A stretch of DNA of 64,000 nucleotides from Neckera pumila (taxonomy: Eukaryota > Streptophyta > Bryopsida > Hypnales > Neckeraceae): positions 2,480,001 through 2,544,000 of the forward strand of contig OZ018410.1 in NCBI GenBank assembly GCA_963969595.1, in the 5' to 3' direction. The position numbers were made by a program, and so were the translations under genes. This document shows positions 1 through 8,796 of this stretch, one piece after another (within the stretch, counting starts at the first letter, position 1; the number at the start of each line of letters is the position of its first letter). Under the pieces are notes generated by a model. The model ran no database searches. It had not been told where the DNA came from and saw only the letters and a program-made list of their open reading frames with translations.

Positions 1-2152
1 GTAATTCAACTTATCAAAATGTTGGCTGCTGGTTCAATTTATTGAAAAAATATGAGAGCCTCAAAATAAGCATTGGCATCATTGATATAGAACTAGTTTT
101 TTTACGTTGACCTTCAAAATACAAAGTTTAGGAGCCAAAAATTTTTAGGAGTGCTTGGTTGGTACTAAAAGATCCTATGTAAAATAATAATAAGAATCTT
201 ACAATATAGAAATATATAAATGCAAATGTTTATTTGAGAATTTTGATGCTATACAAACTCTAGGTCTTCAATAATATGTTTTTAGAACTTTTATTTCTCA
301 TTGGGTCCAAGCTAAAACAAGTTCTTATTTTACCTACTCAATTATTATTATTCATGCACACTACAATATAAAGATAACAAACTACAGTAAACAAATTAAA
401 GATAAACCATGCACAATAGTTTTTGGAATTTTATCTCAAATGTTTTATAAATTTAAATAACTGTTGAAAATGCTTAGAAGAAATTTTAAAACAAAACAAA
501 ACTCACAGACTTCAATGGATAAAGATACAATTCTAAGTTCTGGGTAAGAGTTTTCATTGAACCCTAAACAACAGCTTTAACAAAAAATGATTTAATTCCT
601 AATAATGTGAGAAATTTCATCCAATTCTAGTTTCAATTATTATATATCTTACTAAAAGAGAAGTTTGTAAAATAAAAGGTAAAGTCTGTAAATTAATGAC
701 TATTCTATACATTGGTATGATCATTGATCATTACAAAGCTCTAACTTAATAATATATGCAATAAAGCATTTTATGAAGTACCAAAATATCAACAATTTAG
801 AAATGATTTCAAGTAGAATCCAAAGAGATTGAGTACCCTAATAATCCAAGAAATGAAATTAAAATACTGAATTGAGTTCATCCATCTAATACATAAAAGT
901 AAAAATTTCTAAATCATTCCATTTTTACTAATATTAAGATGAAACTCATGAGAAAATTCACTAGAGAATATTTTTTGAATGTTTTCCATTGACCTTAATT
1001 TTTAATATGTCCAAAAAAAATTAAAAAATTGATTGTAGATTGTTTTTTTTTAAATTTCCATCCTTGGAGTTGGCTTTCTTTTAGTTCAAGAACTGCATAT
1101 TTCTTTATAAATTAGTTATTTTGGATCATTCTCCAGTTATGAGTAAATCGTTTTTTCATAAACATAAATTTGAAATTATTTTAAAATCTATAGTTTCATA
1201 TTTTTACATTTTTATATACTTCATAAGATTTTATTTAATTCATGATTAGAAAGTTGATTGCAAAAGTTTTGAGGGCGTTCAATTTGTAGAAAGTTAGTAG
1301 AAATGTCAATTATGGCATATTCTAAATATTGGAAATTGCATTACATGCCATATATAATGGTATTTTGAATTAATTTGTAACCAATTTCATCCAAGTGTAC
1401 GGCAGGACAAAAATGCAAATATTTATCTTCTGAATTTCATTCTAGAAAGGACAAGCTGGTCGAAGTTCTACAATATAAGTGAATTTCATTTATAAAGTGT
1501 GGAAACCTTAAAATCATTTTAAATTTCATTAATGAGATTGATGACATTCATGACGCTTTTTGTTTGAGGATAGTTAAGGAATCTGTACTGTAAAATGAAA
1601 TGAGACATCTCTCATTTCAAATAAACCAAAACCTCTATCATGAAACTTAATGTTTATTATTTTTGAAAAATTACTAAAATACTAGGTGCAAATTGATTAT
1701 TACAACGTTACAACCCTTGTAATTGGCATTTTTCAATTGCACGACTACACTCATGGCACCAAGGTAGAAATTATAATAATTTTCCAATTTCGTGTAATTA
1801 CACTTTTTTTTGATAGATTTTACAGTTCCAATAAATAATTAGAAGTAGCAAATGAAATGAACATTTGTAATTGACAAGCGCCTACAATTTCTGCTGGGAA
1901 TCTAATAAAATTGTAAATATATAGATCTAATTACAATATTTTGTATATTTTGATGCAATGAGTGCCTTACTATAGTGCAAGTTTTTTCATTAGAAATTAA
2001 ATAAACACGGTGCAACAATATGTGCGAAGCGCAAATATGTGCTAGACACGTTTTAGGTTATTTTTTAATAAACAACCAAGTTTAGTCCTTTTTTTGTATT
2101 TTGAAATTCATAAAAAATTCCCATTCGAATTCTATAACATTTTCACTCTCGG
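1..2152. other. AT-rich spacer, no gene seen
   Basis: No open frame of note and no recognisable gene. The sequence is strongly AT-biased with many homopolymer runs. The first about 40 bases (ACTTATCAAAATGTTGG) match the inner end of a repeat family that recurs near 43.5, 52.7 and 59.5 kb, so the window probably opens inside a decayed copy. Confidence 0.6.
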
Positions 2153-3325
2153 TTTGACCCCGAAAGGACCATGAATGCAAATATTTAACAATTAATTAAC
2201 ACAACCACAACCCAAGCTCAAAAAACTACAATTTTTTCATTCATCAATAATGTTTTGAGATTCTTATTATAATTCTTTAACACTTTTTCGATATGGATTA
2301 CAAAAATTTGCTTTGCAAATATTCTGTAGTTCAAAAGATATTGGGAAAAACAATCTTGTAAAAAATCAAAAATATTCTATCTAGTATGAATTTGAGAATT
2401 AATTTTATTTTTTGGTTGTCTATTTTATAGAAAAATATTGATTAATTCAATCATGTATTTGCTGACCAAACCATAAGTATGGATGTGATCTTTGTTTACA
2501 AGTTTTGTTTCAGTCATTTTTCACCCCTAAAGGTTGGAGCTCATGATTAATTTTCATCAGAAATGCTCAAAATCTACCATTTTTAGTACAAGTACATTTT
2601 AAAGCAAAAACACTTTTGAAAAAAGGTAACCTTTGGATCTTTGAGTAAGCTTGTTTAAAAAGATGTAGAAAAGATTTAAATTTTCCACCTTTTAGATTGC
2701 AAGTTAGACATTTTCATATAAACTGACAGAAATCCGGTTTTTGGCCTTATGGAAAATGAGACAGCTGCACTTTCTAATGAAACATTTAAATGAAACAATG
2801 TTCATTGTGGTAGGTACTCCTTGGATTTATTCTTGAAAGCAAGTATAGGACGTATTCTTGAAAAAATTCAAATCATTTTCAATTATATAACGTTTAGGGT
2901 AAAAATAGATTGTAGGAAGAAATAGAAAATATTTAAAAACATTCAATTGTCAATAATTTAATTATGGAAATGAACAATGTTAATCCATCCGAACGATTGT
3001 AAATAATGATTTAAAAAAAACCAATATACATCCTGTGCTTCTACTTTTTGCATCTAATACAAAAGCAATTTCAAATATTTATTTTCTTTAGAAGAGATTT
3101 AAAAGAAAAAAAAAAGTTGCCTTCCAACCATAGAAAATGATATATCATCTAATAACTTTTTAACCATATATTAGTCAGAAGTTTTGAAAATTGTTGGCCT
3201 ATGAAGGTACTCCTTAGGCACATATTGTTTGAAATTTTCAAATGATAAAAATAATTTTGTTTGCAATAAGCTACTCGAATCTCCTATATTGCCAGAAAAC
3301 AACGTTTGGTCCTTTAGGGGTCAAA
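2153..3325. mobile_element. Decayed element with TTTGACCCC terminal inverted repeats
   Basis: The left end reads TTTGACCCCGAAAGGACCA and the right end is its near reverse complement (TGGTCCTTTAGGGGTCAAA), giving inverted termini about 1.17 kb apart. The same terminus, usually beginning TTAA and then CCCCTAAAGGACC, recurs near 16.3, 18.1, 19.05, 30.4 and 34.3 kb. There is no coding capacity inside, so this is a non-autonomous or decayed DNA transposon. The pairing of these two particular ends is inferred from orientation and similarity. Confidence 0.5.
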
Positions 3326-3504
3326 ATAATATTGTAAGTAGCATTCTAAAATAGATCTTTACAATTTTGTAAATTTTGACACTTCCTTGGTCTTTTAGAG
3401 ATTAATTGCTATGGAATAATGTTCGTACATTAGTCTTCAAAAAAGGTAAACGAAGAGCTCAATGAGAACCAAAACAAAGGACATACAAACTACAATATTT
3501 CTCA

Positions 3505-3587
3505 CAAAATAAACAAACAAACAAAGAAAATAAAAAAACAAACAAAGAAAACAAACAAACAAACAAACAAACAAACAAAGAAAAACA
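3505..3587. repeat. (AAAC)n simple repeat
   Basis: An AAAC tetranucleotide run with occasional AAAG and AAAT units, sitting at the border between AT-rich spacer and the GC-richer leader region of the gene cluster. Confidence 0.9.
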
Positions 3588-3891
3588 CAATGCAGACTAG
3601 GAACCAAACCATAGGGTTGGGGGCTTACCAAACCAGGACTGGCGGCTCGGCGCAGGCTTGGGAAGTCATCTCGCAGCTGGAGAAGCAGCATTCGTCATTT
3701 TTCTCCTTCGTTTCCAGGAGCGCGCTGAAGATTTTGTTGTTGTTGTCGCTGTTGCTTCCCCGAGAAGCGCGTTTTCTTTGTCTCATTCCCACCTTCTCTT
3801 CTCTTCAGTTGTTCTGTTCTTTTTGCGGAGGAGCAACGATATTCTTCTTCCTGATTTTTGGATTGCGGTAGAGCATCACTGTTCGTCGTTG

Positions 3892-4043
3892 TTGATTTTG
3901 TGGCCTCACAGGCCGGCAGTTTGTCACGGGAGAGCAGTTTGCTGCGGTGGAGCATTAGTGTTCTTCTTCAAAGTCGTTTTTGATTTTGTGGCCTCACAGG
4001 CCGACAGTTTGTCGCGGGAGAGCAGTTTGCTGCGGTGGAGCAT
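3892..4043. repeat. 88-bp tandem duplication in leader
   Basis: A 64-base segment at 3892-3955 is repeated at 3980-4043 with two mismatches, giving a period of 88. A degenerate third unit lies just upstream near 3866 (GCGGTAGAGCAT against GCGGTGGAGCAT). Confidence 0.9.
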
Positions 4044-4208
4044 CCTCACCACTTCCTATTCAGCTTGCTCCTACGTATACTACTGTAAGCTTTTCCGCAA
4101 CTTCGTCGTGTAATTTTAATTTGAAGCTCATCGTGAAGTTCGATGTTCAAAATTTTACAAGCTTGGCTTGAAACACTTAAACTTTCGTTGAAGTTTGCTT
4201 TCAACTTG

Positions 4209-4254
4209 CATTGCTGAATTGCTGAATTGCTGCATTGCTGAATTGCTGAGTTGC
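4209..4254. repeat. Short tandem repeat, unit ATTGCTGAA
   Basis: About five imperfect head-to-tail copies of a 9-base unit. Confidence 0.85.
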
Positions 4255-4949
4255 GGGAAAGCTCGTTTTCTGCTTTTCCTGCATTGTGTCTCCTGCATTG
4301 GTTTTGACCTAATGTTGTATAGTAATCGCAATCCGCAGTCCCTGTGATGATTGTTGTGTGTAATGTGATTCGTTGCTTCTAGTACCTCCATGTTTGTGTA
4401 AGTTGGCTTTCTGTTGCCTTGGAGACGATTGCTGGTTGTGTTAATTTTTTGGAGCTGTTTTGGTGTGCGGTTTAGGTGTACCTTTAGACTGTTTTTTAAG
4501 TATGTAGGGTTCAGGGTTTGGCTTCCCAGTAGGGGTGCACCTGCTGGATTTTGGATTTGGGGTTTAGGACGCAATGGAATCTCTTCAATTTGTGATAGTA
4601 ATTTGCTGTGATTCATGTTTTTAGTGCTAGCCTTTTCTGATTTTCTAGCTGGGCTAGTTTCCATTCACATGATGCTACATTCAGTGTATTTAACTTGTAG
4701 GAAGCATTCACAGTCACCAATGTCTGTTTGTTGTGTAGATTTTCACAATTTGGATTCGGAAGCTTCAGCCATAGTGCACCTACTTGTCATACCAGGTTAG
4801 TAATTCTATTAAAATTGCAACCCTAAACCGCCCCAAAATTCTGGAATTCACAACATGTGTGAAAGTTCACACTCTCTGTCCACGTGCTGAAGGTCGACAT
4901 TAGGGTTTAGGGTAGAATTGTTTAGCAATGTGCTCGCCCAGCCCTCAGG

Positions 4950-4972
4950 TTTATCCTCGGGTCAAAGATAAA
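4950..4972. repeat. Palindrome P1
   Basis: Half-sites TTATCCTCG and CAAAGATAA around spacer GGT. One half-site base is altered. It forms the left outer end of the large inverted repeat. Confidence 0.85.
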
Positions 4973-5022
4973 TCTCAGGTTATGTCCCTTGCATTTCCAC
5001 CATATGCTCGCCCACCAGCTCC

Positions 5023-5047
5023 ATTTATCCTCGGGTCGAAGATAAAT
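5023..5047. repeat. Palindrome P2
   Basis: Half-sites TTATCCTCG and CGAAGATAA around spacer GGT, with flanking AT pairs extending the symmetry. It is the centre of the large inverted repeat. Confidence 0.9.
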
Positions 5048-5097
5048 GGAGCTGTATGGTGAGCGTATGGTGGAAATGCAAGGGACATAACCTGAGA

Positions 5098-5120
5098 TTT
5101 ATCTTCGACCCGAGGATAAA
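5098..5120. repeat. Palindrome P3
   Basis: Half-sites TTATCTTCG and CGAGGATAA around spacer ACC. It is the right outer end of the large inverted repeat. Confidence 0.9.
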
Positions 5121-5321
5121 CCTCAAGTTCTGTCTCCTTGCGTGGAGCAACAGTCCAAATACAAGAGATCAAATAAATGATCAGAGAAAAACATCAAACA
5201 ACACTCAAGCAAATCCCAATAAAAAAGAACCCAGCAACCAGAATAACATGAATCGCAACCGCCAAGGCTGGGGCATCAAGAATCCTAAACAACTAAAACC
5301 ATATAAATCTAAGAATCCAAA

Positions 5322-5343
5322 CCATCTTCGATGCGAAGATAAC
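5322..5343. repeat. Palindrome P4
   Basis: Half-sites CCATCTTCG (two outer bases changed) and CGAAGATAA around spacer ATG, in the putative leader intron. Confidence 0.75.
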
Positions 5344-5431
5344 TTAGATGACCCCAACAACGACCGCGTCAATCAAAACAATCGTCATACACATACACTC
5401 TTAACCAACTTAGAATGCAGATCCCCTATCC

Positions 5432-5454
5432 ATTATCCTCGAGTCGAAGATAGA
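5432..5454. repeat. Palindrome P5
   Basis: Half-sites TTATCCTCG and CGAAGATAG around spacer AGT, about 55 bases upstream of the gene A start codon and before the putative splice acceptor. Confidence 0.85.
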
Positions 5455-5508
5455 CATCAATGTACAAAGACTAATGATCCACATGACCCGCTGCAGGAAA
5501 GAAGCATA

Positions 5509-6966
5509 ATGGCAGACGGTTCAGAATACAACTACTCGTCAACACTTCCATTCCTGGAGCCGTTCAACAAATGGATCAAGGACGAACCGTTCATCGTCCA
5601 CTACAAAGGAATCTACAGAAAGCTATGGCAATTCAAGCCGGTGGTGGAAGCCTGGACGTTTGGTGTGAATCCATCCAAGGAGTACATATACCTGCGGCAC
5701 CGCATGAAGGGAACCGAGCAGTTCTTGAACTGGAACCTCAATGAGAAGATCACCCTAATCAAAAACCACCAAACAAAGTATACTGTTCTCACACTGCACG
5801 CGCTCCACGATAATGGTGAAGAAATTAAACACACTCACTCGATCGTCATGCACGAGGAGGACGAGTGTGGTCAGTTCGACATGGAAGTCCTTCTACTCGA
5901 ACTGAACGCCATCAGTAAGGAAGACATAGCGCAAGACATACGCACGGCGTTTGGTCCGTGGGGGAAACATGACGCCGTCATAATGTCTCGGACCCTGAAC
6001 TTAATTTTCCGAGAGCTTCTGAAGCAAGCACAACGATGGTCCCGTATTCGGCCGGGAACGATTGAACCCTTATCGGGGTCAGGTGCGCTTGGAAGGTCGG
6101 GGAGCCAACGCGGCGGTCGAGGAGGAACCCGTGGTGGCAGCCAGGGAGGAAGTAGAGGGACCAGTCAAGGCGCAAGCAGAGGCAGCGGGAGAGGAAGCGC
6201 GAGATCTGAACCTCAGAAGAGGAAGTCCGCGGAACCTGAAGCAGGGGAAACAAGCGGCAAGCGTCGGAAGAAAGCAGCAGAACAGCGACCCACAGCTGTA
6301 GGGAGTTCCGGATCTGCTCTCACCAACGTTGCACCCACACCAAAGGGAGAGCTTGTAAAAATCCCTGACTACGAAATCGCGGCGAAGTATCAGAAGAACT
6401 TCAAGGAGAAACACGCCAAATGCTTCCTGTTCGACGAGCAAGTATTCCAAGTCAATATCAAGCAGTGCTTCCTGCCCCGTCCGAAGTACGTCATCAAGAA
6501 GCTGGAGGCAACGGTGGTGGATGACAAGCGGAAAGAGCTGATAGCCATGCCCGACATGAGGGAGCGGTAGACGATATGCTTGACACCCATGGACGAAACC
6601 AGGAAACTCCTGAAGGAGCGACCTAAAGACTGGAATGCCATCAAAGCTGGGAACTTTTTCATCATCAACGGCCAGCACAGCATCACTGCCGCCAAAATGC
6701 TGCAAGATGGAGGCGTAGTACAGTCAAGAAAGGTCGAGTTGCAGACGTGGAGTGCGAGAATCATCTGGAGCAGAGATCCAGCCCAGCTGACCGAGATATC
6801 ACGGTGGCACAATGCAGCAAACCACATTGTCCACAGCGAGCCGACATGGGGAAACCAGATCTCAGCGTGCAGAGAAATCTGGATATCATACAGGAGGCCA
6901 TCATATGTTATGGGCGAGGCTGCAATCCGTAATAACAGGGCTGAATTTGCCGAAGATGTGTACAAG
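5509..6966 (+). CDS. Gene A exon 1: unknown N-terminal domain, RGG linker, ParB/Srx-like segment
   Basis: First coding exon of a gene of about 1421 codons. The start ATG at 5509 is in good context (A at -3, G at +4) and just after a splice acceptor; the open frame further upstream is low-complexity. Residues 1-185 form an unrecognised globular region. Residues 195-235 are Gly/Arg/Ser-rich with RGG repeats. Residues 235-256 hold two basic clusters (KRKS, KRRKK) like a bipartite nuclear signal. Residues 280-486 resemble the ParB/sulfiredoxin fold, with NGQHSITAAK at 387-396 matching the family's G-x-H-R-x-x-A-A-type motif; this is recognition by eye. The frame is broken by TAG at 6568-6570 (codon 354), with homologous-looking sequence continuing in the same frame. 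The exon ends AAG then GTGAGA, phase 0. GC-rich and constrained-looking, unlike its surroundings. Function unknown; a nuclear DNA-associated protein is inferred. Confidence 0.6.
6568..6570 (+). other. In-frame TAG inside gene A exon 1
   Basis: A single stop codon lies between two stretches that read on in the same frame and keep coding character. It could be one substitution (for example G to A or C to T), a sequencing error, or a readthrough site. No splice pair that neatly removes it was seen. Confidence 0.85.
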
Positions 6967-6985
6967 GTGAGACTGTGACCACATG

Positions 6986-7008
6986 ATCATCCTCGGATCG
7001 AGGATAAT
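6986..7008. repeat. Palindrome P6
   Basis: Half-sites TCATCCTCG and CGAGGATAA around spacer GAT, inside the first coding-region intron of gene A. Confidence 0.85.
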
Positions 7009-7098
7009 TTGTTTACATCTCATTTGCTCGTAGTTATTGCCTAGAATGCTGTGTCTTCAATGCCAGGATCGATTACCCTGATGATGAACCCCACCTCA

Positions 7099-7119
7099 TT
7101 ATCCTCGGCTTGAAGATAA
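7099..7119. repeat. Palindrome P7
   Basis: Half-sites TTATCCTCG and TGAAGATAA around spacer GCT, in the same intron as P6. Confidence 0.85.
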
Positions 7120-7172
7120 ACGTAACATTGCATCAATATGCCCTTTCTAACGATGTTGAGTACAATTGCTAG

Positions 7173-8510
7173 TGGATGCAGAAATTCGTCGATGCTGTCA
7201 TAATCCGCTTCCAGAGCATCAACCCAGAAAAGGACGGCAGTCAGGTGAAGAAATCCTCGGACGTCAACAACGAAGTCCAAATAATAACCTTGGCGGACGG
7301 CGTGTACCATATGTGGGACGAGTTCATCACGAGTCATATGGCCGGAGAGCTCCTCAATCCCGTCACGATGGAACCGCACAAGAAGTCCGATACATTCAAG
7401 CCGAGGAGCTTCACCCTGAAGCGGGAGTTCTTCAAGCACCTGGGGCATTTCACAGATAAAGACCTCAAGGAATACGTCGTTCATTTACTTGGGCGCACAC
7501 CCGGGCGAGAGTTGTCGTGGCCAAAACTTACCGTCCACAAGGTTCCTCACTTGAAGGTGGACTGTTCAAGCGGGCAAGACTGGGTGGAGCGCAGGAAGCG
7601 CAAGAAGGTCATCCTAGATGAGCTCATGGTCAGCGACAAGAACTTAAAGTGCAAGGACAAGCACGACAATGTCATCGACAATGTTTGGAGGGCTTGGAAG
7701 CGCAAGAACCTCTTCACCTTCGCGTCGTGGGATTTCCTTCTCAACGCCCCACCGAATGGCTTCTTCACAAGATGGCTCACAAATCAGGGGAAGCTAAAGA
7801 GGGCAAAAGACTACAAAGAGAAGCCGTTTCCTACAGTCCTCCCCATGTTCGAGCGCTTCGTGAAGCTCAAGAAGCGCGTGGAGAAGCCGGACGAACAGGT
7901 CTTCATTCGGGGACACGTATTCTACCCTCAGGGATTCTGCACGAGCTCGACCTGGATAATCCGCAGAGGAGTGCTTCCCCTTGCGGTAATAGACTTTCGC
8001 CAGGTCCCGAGGCCTGCTCCTGGATCCGGGGACCCCGCACCGGTTCCAACTCTCCTCAACTTCTTGCATGATCACCTCAGGCCGAGCATGGGCACTCCGG
8101 ACGTGTGGATGTGGGTACTTGGGAATGACTTCGACGAAGAGGCGGCCATTTCCTTCGCAAGGGAGAAAATGAAATCCAACGCCATGAAACGTTTGACGTA
8201 CGTTCCATGCAAGGCCGAGCGTCTGGACGGCCTGAGCAATCGTCAGATAGTGCCTCCGTTTACCCTCCTCTTCCTCTTCAAGAGGGGAGACGACGGTGCG
8301 CCTAAAGGTGTGGACAGCATGAGGAGGGAGTACGCAACGTCGGACAATTCGTACTACCGGGATTTTGCAAAGCACATGGAGGCCAAGCTGAGGATGCACA
8401 AGAGCGAACTCATGATGGAGTTCTACATAGACATACTCCAGAGTTTCGTAGTGCGAGGAGAGAACGTCTTGGGCATTTACACGGGGTCCAAGTTCATGAT
8501 CGCGGCAAAG
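7173..8510 (+). CDS. Gene A exon 2: degenerate DNA methyltransferase-like region
   Basis: 446 codons (residues 487-932), phase 0 at both ends. Near residues 672-684, WDFLLNAPPNGFF resembles methyltransferase motif IV (D/N-P-P-Y) with the key residues changed. The exon ends in VLGIYTGSKFMIAAK (918-932), which lines up with the SAM-binding motif I of beta-class N4/N6 methylases (V-L-D-P-F-x-G-S-G-T-T-x-x-A-A). That motif continues correctly across the intron into exon 3. Order IV then I is the beta-class arrangement. Both motifs are altered, so catalysis is probably lost. ParB-like plus DNA methylase fusions are known from bacterial mobile elements and phages; a plant nuclear version with introns is unusual. 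What else it could be: a novel fold with chance similarity at motif I. Confidence 0.6.
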
Positions 8511-8537
8511 GTAGAACTCTTCGAGAGATCGCCCCCC

Positions 8538-8558
8538 TTATCTTCGAGTCGAAGATAA
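8538..8558. repeat. Palindrome P8
   Basis: Perfect half-sites TTATCTTCG and CGAAGATAA around spacer AGT. Its last three bases supply the TAA that would end the unspliced exon 2 frame. Confidence 0.92.
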
Positions 8559-8603
8559 ACAATACAGTGAAGTCATCTGCAGATTATACGCAGTGGTTCC
8601 CTT

Positions 8604-8628
8604 GTTTATCCTCGACTCGAAGATAAAC
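8604..8628. repeat. Palindrome P9
   Basis: Half-sites TTATCCTCG and CGAAGATAA around spacer ACT, with GT/AC flanks extending the symmetry. Confidence 0.92.
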
Positions 8629-8709
8629 TACCTGACTGAAATTAGTGGGATTGTATAGAATACACTGCGTTACGTCATTAGAGATAGTGGGCCGACTGTC
8701 GCTGGTCCC

Positions 8710-8730
8710 TTATCTTCGTGTCAATGATAA
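8710..8730. repeat. Palindrome P10
   Basis: Half-sites TTATCTTCG and CAATGATAA around spacer TGT; two bases of the right half are altered. Confidence 0.75.
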
Positions 8731-8796
8731 TGTCTTCTTTAACTTGGTGTTCGTCAAATGAGCAGAATTTTCTAACTCTTTACATTTGCGTGGCAG

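Larger units (their letters stand above)
3590..4795 (+). other. Probable 5' leader region of gene A
   Basis: GC content rises sharply here and the strand is pyrimidine-rich, as in plant 5' leaders. Candidate splice donors are seen at 4083-4086 (CTGTAAGC) and at 4796 (CAG followed by GTTAGT). No long reading frame looks constrained. I infer one or two untranslated exons of the downstream gene; the transcription start is not visible. It also holds an 88-bp tandem duplication and a short 9-bp tandem repeat. Confidence 0.4.
4949..5120. repeat. 172-bp inverted repeat carrying three palindromes
   Basis: The two arms of about 86 bases are near-perfect reverse complements, centred on the palindrome at about 5035. 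Palindromes also sit at both outer ends, so the structure is a palindrome of palindromes. The match stops just outside the outer palindromes. Transcribed, it would form a long hairpin. Confidence 0.85.
4796..5496 (+). other. Putative 5' UTR intron of gene A
   Basis: Bounded by a plausible donor (CAG then GTTAGT at 4796) and an acceptor CCGCTGCAG ending at 5496, 12 bases before the chosen start codon of gene A. Translation of this stretch is low-complexity (rich in Asn, Gln, Lys, Pro) and looks non-coding. It contains five of the thirteen palindromes and the large inverted repeat at 4949-5120. The acceptor is more convincing than the donor. Confidence 0.45.
6967..7172 (+). other. Gene A intron between exons 1 and 2
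   Basis: Donor AAG|GTGAGA and acceptor TTGCTAG| at 7171-7172, phase 0 on both sides, 206 bases. An alternative acceptor at ATGCAG (7181) is also in phase. It contains palindromes P6 and P7. Confidence 0.65.
8511..8796 (+). other. Gene A intron between exons 2 and 3
   Basis: Donor AAG|GTAGAA and acceptor TGGCAG|, phase 0, 286 bases. Splicing joins FMIAAK to LYGLTCYAIQ, which restores a continuous methylase motif I and following strand; this is the main support. Without splicing the frame ends at a TAA that lies within palindrome P8. The intron contains P8, P9 and P10. Confidence 0.75.

Noticed and set aside
3590..4113. Small proteins encoded in the 3.6-4.1 kb leader
   Set aside because: Competing short frames, a tandem duplication and pyrimidine-rich content fit an untranslated leader better.
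5056..5508. Extended N-terminus of gene A upstream of 5509
   Set aside because: The frame is open but low-complexity, contains palindromes P4 and P5, and ends at a good splice acceptor just before a well-placed ATG; treated as leader intron.
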